In this document: piece after piece, positions 49,938 to 58,066 of the stretch
Numbering within the stretch: position 1 is the first letter of the stretch
Layout of the letters: each line of letters begins with the position of its first letter
The notes under the pieces: generated by a model
What the model saw: only the letters and a program-made list of their open reading frames with translations
Database searches by the model: none
What the model was told of the DNA's origin: nothing
Source of the DNA: Bacterioplanoides pacificum
GTDB lineage: Bacteria; Pseudomonadota; Gammaproteobacteria; Pseudomonadales; Oceanobacteraceae
DNA: 64,000 nucleotides
Direction of reading: 5' to 3'
NCBI RefSeq assembly: GCF_042648445.1
Contig: NZ_JBHRYB010000007.1
Span: forward strand, 1-64,000
Translations under genes and position numbers: made by a program

Positions 49938-50276
49938 TTATTCAGCGTTGTCTTCCGGTTCACCCCAGAGGCGTTCCAGATCGTAAAAGTGACGTGACTG
50001 ATCCGTCATGACGTGGACCACAACATCGCCCAGGTCGATCAGTACCCAGTCGGCCGCTGCCCGGCCTTCAGTGCCATTGGGGCGCAGTCCGGCGTGTTTG
50101 GCCTTTTCTTCGACATTGGCTGCTACGGCTGTGACGTGGCGATTAGAGGTACCGGTGGCGATGATCATCCAGTCGGTTACGGAGGTGCGGCCGCGGACAT
50201 CCAGTTCAGTGATGTTTTGGGCCTTCATGTCGTCCAGGGCGTCAACCACCAGAGATTTAATTTGCTCAGTTTGCAT
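49938..50276 (-). CDS. rsfS: Ribosome silencing factor RsfS
   Basis: The protein has 112 residues. The RsfS/Iojap fold is recognised from LVVDALDDMKAQNITELDVRGRTSVTDWMIIATGTSNRHVTAVAANVEEKAK and GTEGRAAADWVLIDLGDVVVHVMTDQSRHFYDLERLWG. It binds L14 and blocks subunit joining during starvation. It lies 7 bases downstream of nadD and 6 upstream of rlmH in the conserved nadD-rsfS-rlmH order. Confidence 0.97.
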   Translation of the reverse strand: MQTEQIKSLVVDALDDMKAQNITELDVRGRTSVTDWMIIATGTSNRHVTAVAANVEEKAKHAGLRPNGTEGRAAADWVLIDLGDVVVHVMTDQSRHFYDLERLWGEPEDNAE

Positions 50277-50283
50277 TCAGGTA

Positions 50284-50919
50284 CTATCGATAGAGTTGAT
50301 GTTGATTCAGGTATTCCAGTACCGCGTCCGGCACCAGAAAGGTGACATTGTCGCCTTGCTTGATAGCACGACGCAAGTAAGAGGCCGAGATATCCAGTTC
50401 CGGCAGCGGGTGCAGACAAATTGCTCCGGCGTCAGACTGTAATAAACCCCGGATATCGGTCTGTCTCAGTTCCAGCTGTTGTTCCTGCCAGTGGCTGGTA
50501 TTTTGCAGTCCCGGGCGGCTGACCACCAGCAGGTTAGCCTGCTGCAATAATTCCAGTGGCAGATGCCAGTGTTCAAATCCCTGCCAGGCATCCTGACCCA
50601 TAACCCAGGTAAAGCGGACGTCAGGGTATTGTTCATTAAGTGCTGCGACAGTAATGGCGCTGTAGCTGTAATCGTCGCGCTGCAGTTCGACCGCACAGGG
50701 TTCGACGCCATCGAGCGGCACACATGCCAGTGTCAGCATTTGCAGCCGTTGTTCACCGTCAGCCTGGGGTTGTGGCCGGTGTGGCGGAATGCGGTTCGGA
50801 ATCAGCAGAACTTTATCAAAGCCGAGGTCGCGCAAATGGGCGGCGATTCTCAGGTGGCCGATGTGGATCGGGTCAAAGGTGCCGCCGAGCAGGGCCCAGC
50901 GGCCAGTAACGTCAGACAT
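50284..50919 (-). CDS. nadD: Nicotinate-nucleotide adenylyltransferase
   Basis: The protein has 211 residues. The nucleotidyltransferase signature GGTFDPIHIGHLRIA is at residues 13-27 and the ISASYLRRAIKQG motif (a variant of ISSTxxR) lies near 177. It adenylates nicotinate mononucleotide in NAD synthesis. The start overlaps the proA stop by one base, so proA-nadD-rsfS-rlmH probably form one transcript continuing into mrdA. Confidence 0.97.
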   Translation of the reverse strand: MSDVTGRWALLGGTFDPIHIGHLRIAAHLRDLGFDKVLLIPNRIPPHRPQPQADGEQRLQMLTLACVPLDGVEPCAVELQRDDYSYSAITVAALNEQYPDVRFTWVMGQDAWQGFEHWHLPLELLQQANLLVVSRPGLQNTSHWQEQQLELRQTDIRGLLQSDAGAICLHPLPELDISASYLRRAIKQGDNVTFLVPDAVLEYLNQHQLYR

Positions 50920-52175
50920 CAGTTACGCACTTCACCGTTACCTAACACCACGTATTTCTGAGACGTCAGGCCATCCAGACCAACCGGACCGCGGGCGTGG
51001 ATTTTATCGGTGGAAATACCAATTTCCGCACCCAGGCCATATTCAAAGCCATCGGCAAAGCGGGTGGAGGCGTTGATCATCACCGAGCTGGAATCCACTT
51101 CGGTTAAAAAGCGGCGTGCCAGCGTGTAGTTTTCGCTGATAATGCTGTCGGTATGGTGCGAGCCATAATGATTGATGTGCTCAATCGCCTGGTCCATATC
51201 ATCGACCAGCTTAATCGACAGAATCGGTGCCAGGTATTCGCTGTGCCAGTCTTCTTCGCTGGCCACCAGCGCATCGCTGAGGATGGCGCGGGTGGCTTCG
51301 CAGCCGCGCAGTTCAACCCCGATATCGGCGTAAGCGCTGGCCAGTTGCGGAAGAATCTCGGCTGCCACAGCCTGGTGAACCAGCAGGGTTTCCATGGTAT
51401 TGCAGGTGCCGTAACGATGGGTTTTGGCATTAATGGCAATATTGATGGCTTTGGTTTTGTCGGCAAACTGGTCGATATAAACGTGACAAATACCGTCCAG
51501 GTGTTTGATCACCGTTACCTTGGCATCACGGCTGATACGTTCGATCAGGCCTTTACCGCCGCGCGGCACAATCACGTCGACGTATTCCGGCATGGTGATC
51601 AGCTCACCGACCGCAGCACGATCGGTGGTTTCCACCACCTGTACGGCCGCGGCGGGTAAACCGGCAGCGGCCAGCCCCTGTGTAATACACACGGCCAGCG
51701 CCTGGTTGGCTTCAATGGCTTCAGAACCACCACGCAGAATAGCAGCGTTGCCGGATTTCAGGCACAGACTGGCGGCTTCAATGGTAACGTTCGGGCGGCT
51801 CTCATAAATGATGCCAATTACCCCCAGCGGTACCCGCATCTTGCCAACCTGAATGCCGCTCGGGCGGTATTTCAGATCGGTGATTTCACCCACCGGGTCA
51901 GGCAGGGCGGCGACCTGGTGCAGACCTTCGATCATGGTGTCGATGCGGTCATCGGTCAGTTCCAGCCGGTCGAGCAGGGCGGCATCCAGGCCGTTATCGC
52001 GGCCACGCTGCATATCACGCTGGTTGGCAGCTTTCAGTGTATCGCGTTGTGCGGTAATAGCGTCGGCAATGGCCAATAACGCGGCGTTTTTGTCCTGAGT
52101 AGAAGCGCGGGCAACAGCACGAGAGGCTTTGCGGGCGTTCCCACCCAGAGATTTCATATATTCGGTTACATCCAT
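50919..52175 (-). CDS. proA: Gamma-glutamyl phosphate reductase
   Basis: From ATG 52175 the protein has 418 residues; a GTG 9 bases upstream is also in frame. Aldehyde-dehydrogenase-like features include VGEITDLKYRPSGIQVGKMRVPLGVIGIIYESRPNVTIEAASLCLKSGNAAILRGGSEA and the catalytic cysteine in HRYGTCNTMETLLV. It reduces glutamyl-5-phosphate to the semialdehyde in proline synthesis. It is the first gene of the leftward cell-wall block; proB is not adjacent. Confidence 0.97.
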   Translation of the reverse strand: MDVTEYMKSLGGNARKASRAVARASTQDKNAALLAIADAITAQRDTLKAANQRDMQRGRDNGLDAALLDRLELTDDRIDTMIEGLHQVAALPDPVGEITDLKYRPSGIQVGKMRVPLGVIGIIYESRPNVTIEAASLCLKSGNAAILRGGSEAIEANQALAVCITQGLAAAGLPAAAVQVVETTDRAAVGELITMPEYVDVIVPRGGKGLIERISRDAKVTVIKHLDGICHVYIDQFADKTKAINIAINAKTHRYGTCNTMETLLVHQAVAAEILPQLASAYADIGVELRGCEATRAILSDALVASEEDWHSEYLAPILSIKLVDDMDQAIEHINHYGSHHTDSIISENYTLARRFLTEVDSSSVMINASTRFADGFEYGLGAEIGISTDKIHARGPVGLDGLTSQKYVVLGNGEVRN

Positions 52176-52323
52176 CGGGCACACCGGTTTGCGGATCGTT
52201 GACGATAAAGCGCGCTAGTATATACCAACTGCGGTCTGTACTACACTTAAACGGCCTGTGCCCGAAAAGTGATAATAACGCCCAGGCAGAATATTATTCA
52301 CCCGTTCCCCGGATCAGTTTTTC

Positions 52324-53256
52324 ATGGAAAAAGCACAGTTTCACAGTCTGGTCGTGTTGCAGGTTAAAGTGATTTATTGCCTGCTGGCTGCCGCCGGTCT
52401 GAGTGTGATTGCGGTTCTCGACCTGCTCGAAGACAAAAAAATGTTTGCCGCCGTGGCGGCTGGCTTTTCGTTATTGCTGGTGTTGTACGCCGGTTTTTTA
52501 TTAGTGCGGCGTAAAAAACGTTCGTCACCGTATCCCGAATGGATTCTGGTCGGGCTGTTATCGGTATTTACCCTGTTTGGTATGAATCAGAATTCTCAGG
52601 TGGTGCACTGGATCTACTTTGTACCGATTTATACTTACTTCCTGTTTCCGTTCCGGGCGGCCAGTTATATTTCACTGATCTACAGTGCGGTGCTGATTGT
52701 GATGGTGCTGGATAAGTTCGACAGCTATATCCGCATGCAGATGTTATTTACCTACGCCGCCTGTTACATCTTTTCGGTGATGTACGCGCTGATCAACGAA
52801 CGCAACAACCAGGGGCTGATCGAAATTGTCAATACTGATCCGCTGACCCAGGTGTATAACCAGCATCAGCTGGATCTGGACCTGAACAAAGAAATGACCC
52901 GGGCTGACCGGCAGCGCAGTCAGCTGATGTTGCTGGCCATTGCCACGCCGCGCAGCTGGCACAGTCTGAAAGTAGACGATTATGAACAACGACTGAGTTA
53001 TCTCGGTAAAAAGCTGCGTAAAAGCCTGCGTAACTATGATGCCTGTTACCGGCTCGACAGTGATGACTTTGTTATTCTGATGCCCCACAGTGGCCTGCCG
53101 GAGGCACAGCAGCTGAAGCAGGAGATTCATGGCAGCATGCAAAACAGCCGTTATGCCGAATTAAAAAGCCTGACGCTGCATCAGGAACATTATCGGGCTG
53201 ACGACGACAGCCACAGTCTGATCCGCCGGGTGATGGAGAATCTTTATGCTGCTTGA
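52324..53256 (+). CDS. Membrane protein with degenerate GGDEF domain (first of pair)
   Basis: The protein has 310 residues. Five or six membrane helices fill residues 10-160. The C-terminal 150 residues follow the GGDEF fold: TDPLTQVYNQHQLDLDLNKEM, then YLGKKLRKSLRNYDACYRLDSDDFVILMPHSG, but the signature is DSDDF in place of GG[D/E]EF, so diguanylate cyclase activity is very unlikely. It may bind nucleotide or act as a receptor or scaffold. The next gene starts 11 bases before this one ends and encodes a protein of the same architecture. Confidence 0.82.
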   Translation: MEKAQFHSLVVLQVKVIYCLLAAAGLSVIAVLDLLEDKKMFAAVAAGFSLLLVLYAGFLLVRRKKRSSPYPEWILVGLLSVFTLFGMNQNSQVVHWIYFVPIYTYFLFPFRAASYISLIYSAVLIVMVLDKFDSYIRMQMLFTYAACYIFSVMYALINERNNQGLIEIVNTDPLTQVYNQHQLDLDLNKEMTRADRQRSQLMLLAIATPRSWHSLKVDDYEQRLSYLGKKLRKSLRNYDACYRLDSDDFVILMPHSGLPEAQQLKQEIHGSMQNSRYAELKSLTLHQEHYRADDDSHSLIRRVMENLYAA

Positions 53257-54235
53257 TATTCCCCAGGAGCAACTGCAACCCCGGTTACAGATGATTGTGT
53301 ATACCCTGGCTGCTCTGGCCGTTACCCTGCTAATGTACGATCAGTACCGCCAGGGGTTGTATCCGCTGGTGCTGAGTAATGCCATCGCTATTCCTGCCTT
53401 TTTGTTCAGTGCCATCTTTATTTATATCAACCGTGACCGCCAGACCTACGCCTGGATTAATTATCCGCTGATCCTGCTGCTGGTATCACTGGCCCTGTAT
53501 CAGTTACCGAGTTATCCCCAGCAGATGATTCATTATCTGTATGCGGTCCCGCTGTTCAGTTATTTCTGTTTGCCGATTGCTCAGGCGACCGTTTTTAATC
53601 TGCTGGTGGCGGTGTGTGTGATTGTGATCGTCTGGAGTGAAAGTAATACCGCCTACGGTTTGCGGACCGGCACTAACTACCTGCTGTTATTGGGCTCGGC
53701 TTGGTGTTTTGCCTATCTGACGCAGCTGAAGTCAGAATCACTGAAACGTCTGGCGTTAACGGATCCGGAAAGTGGAGCTTATAACAGCCGCCATTTTGTT
53801 AATGCACTGGAGCGTGAAATCGCCCGCAGTGAAACCACCCGGCAGCAGGTTTCGCTGATCGGTCTGGTGATGGAAGATTATCGCCAGCTGATCGATATTC
53901 ATGGCAAGCGTGCGATTCAGCAGTTATTACCGGATTTTGTCCGCCGCGCTCAGGAGCAGATCCGGGCGGCAGATGATGTGTTTCGCCTGGGCGACGATAA
54001 GTTTGTGCTGATTTTACCGCACTGCCCGGAAGACGGTGCCATCATTCTGATGGAGCGTATTAAGCGCAATATGCAGGCCCAGACCTGGAAACCGGTGGCG
54101 GAAATGACTCTGGGCACCGCCGCGGTGACCTGGCAGGCCGGGCTGGATAGCTGGGAGCTGGAAAAACGACTGGATATGCGGCTGAAAAAACAGAAACGTG
54201 CCAGCCTGCAGCTGGCTGCGTTTCAGGATGACTGA
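53246..54235 (+). CDS. Membrane protein with degenerate GGDEF domain (second of pair)
   Basis: The protein has 329 residues with about six membrane helices in residues 15-165 and a GGDEF-type domain at about 170-310: LTDPESGAYNSRHFVNALEREIARSE, then IRAADDVFRLGDDKFVLILPHCPED. The signature is GDDKF, lacking the second glycine and the acidic residue that coordinates metal, so it too is probably not a cyclase. It overlaps the preceding paralogue by 11 bases. The shared helices (YLYAVPLFSYFCLP against WIYFVPIYTYFLFP) mark a tandem duplication. The two may form a heteromeric receptor. Confidence 0.82.
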   Translation: MLLDIPQEQLQPRLQMIVYTLAALAVTLLMYDQYRQGLYPLVLSNAIAIPAFLFSAIFIYINRDRQTYAWINYPLILLLVSLALYQLPSYPQQMIHYLYAVPLFSYFCLPIAQATVFNLLVAVCVIVIVWSESNTAYGLRTGTNYLLLLGSAWCFAYLTQLKSESLKRLALTDPESGAYNSRHFVNALEREIARSETTRQQVSLIGLVMEDYRQLIDIHGKRAIQQLLPDFVRRAQEQIRAADDVFRLGDDKFVLILPHCPEDGAIILMERIKRNMQAQTWKPVAEMTLGTAAVTWQAGLDSWELEKRLDMRLKKQKRASLQLAAFQDD

Positions 54236-55093
54236 TCAGACACTGGCGCGGATAATCCGCACCAGTGTCTGGGTTTTCGCCTGTGGCACGTTCAGCTGGC
54301 CATAAAATTCTGCCGGGTCGTGGACCCTGACATCGCTGAACCCATCCTGCTTAAAACCACTTTCAATGGCCTCATCGCTGCGATAATGCAGCGGCCACTG
54401 GCCGCGGGTAAAAAAGCCCACCAGTTTCTGCGCGAACTGCACGTATTTGTACGATGGGTGGTGGACGAAATCCGGGTATAGGTCGGTGACGTAATAACCG
54501 GCCGGGAATTGTTTCAGACCGCTGGCCATGCGTGCCCAGACGCCACGAATCGTCGCAAGATCAAAATAATTCACCAGCCCTTCAGTCACAATCAGGGTTT
54601 TTTTGCCCGGGTCGAGCTTATCTAACAGCGCCTGGATCGATTGTTCGCCGTGTTGCTCGAGAATATTGCAGGCGAAGACCTGATGTTTGTCGGTCTGACT
54701 GATGTCCGCCAGTAACGCCTGTTTGCGTTGTGCCATACCGGGCAGATCGCCTTCGATATAATGCAGCTGTGGGTATTTTTGTGTCAGCCGGTAACCACGG
54801 GGCGATAAACCACAGGCCAGTTCCAGTACCTGTTCCACGCCCTGTTGTTCAATCAGCTGTTCGACCTGATGATCGATCACTGAGTGGCGTTGTAATAAAA
54901 ATACGTCGATATCGGCGCCGGCGACCAGCCTCAGAAACGCATTAACCGGTGTCAGGGCGGCATTGGCAATACGCCCCATGGTCGTTACAAACCCCGGGGC
55001 AGACAAACCGTGTTTGTACCAGATGTAACCTGTGTAGTGGGCGCTGATGCTGATGCGGGAGGTATCGGTATCTTGAGTTGTGGCAGCGGTCAT
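54236..55093 (-). CDS. Class I SAM-dependent methyltransferase (LCMT-like)
   Basis: The protein has 285 residues. The methyltransferase core shows VEQVLELACGLSPRGYRLTQKYPQLHYIEGDLPGMAQRK (motif I with ELACG and acidic loop at EGD) and later TLIVTEGLVNYFDLATIRGVWARMA, the pattern of leucine carboxyl methyltransferase-like enzymes found in bacteria. Substrate unknown. It ends immediately beside the stop of the GGDEF-like gene (convergent) and diverges from the DedA gene. Confidence 0.8.
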   Translation of the reverse strand: MTAATTQDTDTSRISISAHYTGYIWYKHGLSAPGFVTTMGRIANAALTPVNAFLRLVAGADIDVFLLQRHSVIDHQVEQLIEQQGVEQVLELACGLSPRGYRLTQKYPQLHYIEGDLPGMAQRKQALLADISQTDKHQVFACNILEQHGEQSIQALLDKLDPGKKTLIVTEGLVNYFDLATIRGVWARMASGLKQFPAGYYVTDLYPDFVHHPSYKYVQFAQKLVGFFTRGQWPLHYRSDEAIESGFKQDGFSDVRVHDPAEFYGQLNVPQAKTQTLVRIIRASV

Positions 55094-55185
55094 GGTGAAC
55101 TCAGTTATCTTATCATTGTTATCACTAAATCCGGCCTTATATCCGGTTTAGCGATAAACCATACCCTGAAACCCGACAATGAGCT

Positions 55186-55776
55186 ATGCCTGAACTGATT
55201 CCCGATTTTCTGACCCAATCGCGCGGCTGGCTGCTGCTGGCCATCTGCCTGCTGGCACTGCTGGAGTCATTAGTGGTGGTAGGGCTGCTGATTCCGGGAG
55301 TGGCATTGCTGGTATCGCTGACCCTGCTGGCCCAGCAGCAGGGCATAGATCCGCTGTTGTGGTGTGCACTAGCGGCTGCGGGCGCCTTCGCTGGCGATAT
55401 GATCAGCTATGAACTGGGTTTTAACGCTCAGCAGCGCATTCGCCACTGGTCATATTTTCGCCGCCATCCGCGCTGGCTGGCCGACGGTGAAAGCTTCTTT
55501 TTTCGTTATGGCGTCTGGAGCATTGTGCTGGGGCGCTTTATCGGGCCGTTGCGGCCGCTGGTCCCCGCGGTAGCGGGTGCCTGTGCGATGCCACGGCGAC
55601 AGTTTTACAGCGCCAACGGCTTGTCGGCTCCGGCCTGGGCACTGCTGTATTGTTTGCCGGTATTCTGGCTTGGGGAGGCGGTACAAGACTATCTGGACGG
55701 CAGTCAGCTGGTATTGATGCTGCTACTGGCCAGCGCCGTGGCGCTGCTGTTCAGCTTCTGGCTACGGCGTCGCTGA
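55186..55776 (+). CDS. DedA family membrane protein
   Basis: The protein has 196 residues. DedA/SNARE-associated motifs are LLALLESLVVVGLLIPGVALLVSLTLLAQQ, AAGAFAGDMISYELGF, FFFRYGVWSIVLGRFIGPLRPLVPAVAGACAMPRRQFYSANGLSAPAW, with the G/FxRFxGPxR core arginines present. DedA proteins are flippases for undecaprenyl phosphate or phospholipids. Four to five membrane helices are predicted. Member choice within the family cannot be made. Confidence 0.9.
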   Translation: MPELIPDFLTQSRGWLLLAICLLALLESLVVVGLLIPGVALLVSLTLLAQQQGIDPLLWCALAAAGAFAGDMISYELGFNAQQRIRHWSYFRRHPRWLADGESFFFRYGVWSIVLGRFIGPLRPLVPAVAGACAMPRRQFYSANGLSAPAWALLYCLPVFWLGEAVQDYLDGSQLVLMLLLASAVALLFSFWLRRR

Positions 55777-55783
55777 CCAGCGT

Positions 55784-56032
55784 TCAGTCAGGCTTGTGCT
55801 GACTGCGGTAATGGTTCAGGTCTTTGCGGGCCTCGTTCAGCTGATATTCCAGATCAGCCACTTTTTGTTGCAGCTCACGGCTGGCCTGCTGCTCCTGCTG
55901 ATGTTGTTCCAGCACCTGCTGCATATCGGCTTTGGCGATCTCCACTTCGTTTTTCCAGCGTTTGCTCAGGGTGTAAGCCACGCTGCCGGCGCCGATAATC
56001 ATGCCGGCGATAATTGCGAATAGCAGTGCCAT
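55784..56032 (-). CDS. Single-pass membrane protein with coiled coil
   Basis: The protein has 82 residues: an N-terminal membrane helix (ALLFAIIAGMIIGAGSVAYTLS) and a cytoplasmic coiled coil (VEIAKADMQQVLEQHQQEQQASRELQQKVADLEYQLNEARKDL). No known family is recognised with certainty. It lies convergent with the DedA gene and divergent from the DUF3549-like gene. Confidence 0.7.
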   Translation of the reverse strand: MALLFAIIAGMIIGAGSVAYTLSKRWKNEVEIAKADMQQVLEQHQQEQQASRELQQKVADLEYQLNEARKDLNHYRSQHKPD

Positions 56033-56176
56033 ATTTTTATCCTGTGGTGATGATTCGGCAGCAGTTTAACATCACCGGTGAGATAAAACCGCGGACAAAG
56101 CGGCGTGGGCCTAAAAGCCTGTTGCTGAGTCTGATAAAATCCGCATTTTGCACAACCATTCCAGAAGGGCGATCCA

Positions 56177-57199
56177 GTGACCATTGGCCAGTTAGTAGAA
56201 AAAAGCGGCGCACAAATGCGCATATTTGACCTCGGACGTCGGATTGAAAAAATCTCCCGCAAGGATTTTGCCGCCTTTGAGCAGCTGGCCAAACCTTATC
56301 CAACCCCGTATCTGAAACATGCCTGGGTGGGCGTGCTGAGCTGGAACCCTAAACAGCCGGGGCAGCACAATATCTGGTTTCTGAAGCTGCCACTGGACGA
56401 ACAGAACATTCTGCAGCCCGGGCCACGGGATCAGTTTCTGGAGCACTGGTTACGGGTAGTCGCTGATCCGGATAAAGAGCACGGTGAAGCGCCCTGCAGC
56501 TTTAAGCCGGATGCTAACCGTATGGCGTATTTTCATGCCCTGGCGCTGATGACGCTGGGGCAGCCGGTGACTCAGTATTACGCCACGACACGGGCGTATC
56601 TGAGTGGTGATCTGGGCTGGGACAACTGGCAGCAGCTGGGTTTACAGGGGTTGGCCGAAGTGGTGGCCCGCAGCAGTCAGGACCATAACGAAGCCCTGCT
56701 TGCCCAGGCGATTGGCCAGATGCCGGCACTGCCACGTAATGTGCTGCTGGGGTATCTGGAGAACATTCAGCCAGGTCACGATCTGACGGTTGCGGTCAAT
56801 GACTGTTTATCTCAGGTGGTGGCTGCTGGCCCTGAAGCGGCAGACCTGGCGGCCTTTGCCCGCGGGTTGTCGCACAGCGTAAACCTGCAGCAGCGTAAGT
56901 TGTTGTTGCAGGCGATTCTGGCTCACCCCAACAGCCGGGCGGTGGAAGTGCTGGCCGCCATTGGCAGCCGCTGCTGGTTGGATTTAACCGGTGAAATATT
57001 GTTCGCTTATCTTGAGGCGCTGGCAGATAACGAACAGGGGAGTAATGTCTTTACTGCCCTGGTGGCCGATTTGATGACGTTGCCGGGCATGCGTGAGCAG
57101 ATTTTACAGGTGTTCCGTCGCGAAGACCGCAGTGACAAACTCAGCGCTGCTATCGGTGAGCTGATGAGCCTGGTGCAGAACGCCAGCGTGGTTCAGTAA
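56177..57199 (+). CDS. DUF3549-like protein
   Basis: The protein has 340 residues from a GTG start (AAGGGCGATCCA upstream). It is soluble with no signal peptide. The N-terminal RIFDLGRRIEKISRKDFAAFEQLAKPYPTPYLKHAWVGVLSW and IWFLKLPLDEQNILQPGPRDQFLEHWLRV are the features I recall for DUF3549, a conserved gammaproteobacterial family without known function. The C-terminal half is helical and HEAT-like (AAFARGLSHSVNLQQRKLLLQAILAHPNSRAVEVLAAIGSRCWLDLTGEIL). It precedes the YchJ gene by 2 bases. Confidence 0.82.
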   Translation: MTIGQLVEKSGAQMRIFDLGRRIEKISRKDFAAFEQLAKPYPTPYLKHAWVGVLSWNPKQPGQHNIWFLKLPLDEQNILQPGPRDQFLEHWLRVVADPDKEHGEAPCSFKPDANRMAYFHALALMTLGQPVTQYYATTRAYLSGDLGWDNWQQLGLQGLAEVVARSSQDHNEALLAQAIGQMPALPRNVLLGYLENIQPGHDLTVAVNDCLSQVVAAGPEAADLAAFARGLSHSVNLQQRKLLLQAILAHPNSRAVEVLAAIGSRCWLDLTGEILFAYLEALADNEQGSNVFTALVADLMTLPGMREQILQVFRREDRSDKLSAAIGELMSLVQNASVVQ

Positions 57200-57201
57200 T
57201 A

Positions 57202-57663
57202 ATGGCCACTGATATCCAGACCAGCGAGCTGTGTCCGTGCGGCTCTGCTGAGCGTTATCAGGACTGTTGCCAGCCTTATCATCAGGGGCAGGAGGCGCCC
57301 GGGCCTGAGGCCCTGATGCGCTCCCGTTACAGTGCTTTTGCCCTGCAGCTGGCCGATTATCTGGCTCACACCTGGCACCCACAAACCCGGCCGCAGCAGC
57401 TGCAGCTGGAAGCGGATACCGAATGGTTGCGGCTGCAGGTGTTGTCCAGTAGTCAGGATGCTGAGCGCGGTCAGGTCCGTTTTATCGCCACCTTCCGGGA
57501 AGGCAACGAATGGTTGCAACTCAGTGAAAATTCGCAGTTTCTGCTGCTGCAGGGCCGCTGGTATTACCTGGACGGGGATGCCCGGTTTACCACGCTGAAA
57601 CCGGGACGCAACGATGCCTGTGTGTGTGGCAGCACGAAAAAGTTTAAGAAGTGTTGTGGCTGA
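57202..57663 (+). CDS. YchJ family protein with two SEC-C motifs
   Basis: The protein has 153 residues. An N-terminal SEC-C-type zinc motif (CPCGSAERYQDCCQPYHQG) and a second at the C-terminus (ACVCGSTKKFKKCCG) flank the conserved ALMRSRYSAFALQLADYLAHTWHPQTRP and the DUF-type beta region (VRFIATFREGNEWLQLSENSQFLLLQGRWYYLDGD). This matches the YchJ/UPF0225 family. Zinc binding through the CxCx(n)CC sites is expected; cellular role not known. Confidence 0.92.
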   Translation: MATDIQTSELCPCGSAERYQDCCQPYHQGQEAPGPEALMRSRYSAFALQLADYLAHTWHPQTRPQQLQLEADTEWLRLQVLSSSQDAERGQVRFIATFREGNEWLQLSENSQFLLLQGRWYYLDGDARFTTLKPGRNDACVCGSTKKFKKCCG

Positions 57664-57666
57664 GAC

Positions 57667-57945
57667 TCAGGAATCCTGAGCGCGTGTCATGCCTTTCAGC
57701 AGCATACCCCAGGTCATGGCCAGGGCACCTACCACCGACAGCAGCATCATCAGATTAACAAACAGGGTGTGGCGGGCGTAATAGGTTGACTGTGGCTGTG
57801 GCTCGCTGGCGCAGTCCCCGGAGTTGAAGTTGTAGAATCCGCCACTCTGGCTGCAATCGGTAACGGCCGACATCTCCAGACCGTACAGGGTCAGTAATAA
57901 CAGCCCGGGCAGGGCAAATAACAGCGAGCCGTAGCGCAGCCACAT
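57667..57945 (-). CDS. Small two-helix membrane protein
   Basis: From ATG 57945 (GGAG 8 bases upstream) the protein has 92 residues. Two membrane helices (LLFALPGLLLLTLYG and TLFVNLMMLLSVVGALAMTWGMLL) flank a periplasmic loop with two cysteines (VTDCSQSGGFYNFNSGDCASEP) that could be disulfide-linked. Family not recognised. A longer frame to 57984 has no ribosome binding site. Confidence 0.65.
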   Translation of the reverse strand: MWLRYGSLLFALPGLLLLTLYGLEMSAVTDCSQSGGFYNFNSGDCASEPQPQSTYYARHTLFVNLMMLLSVVGALAMTWGMLLKGMTRAQDS

Positions 57946-58066
57946 AAATTTTCTCCGGATTTTTACAGTAAAAGCACGATCCAACTTGACATATACGGGC
58001 TAATGTTTTCAGCTTACCGGTTAGAAATCTGCCTACAAAACGATAATAACCGAAGCCGCCCATATT

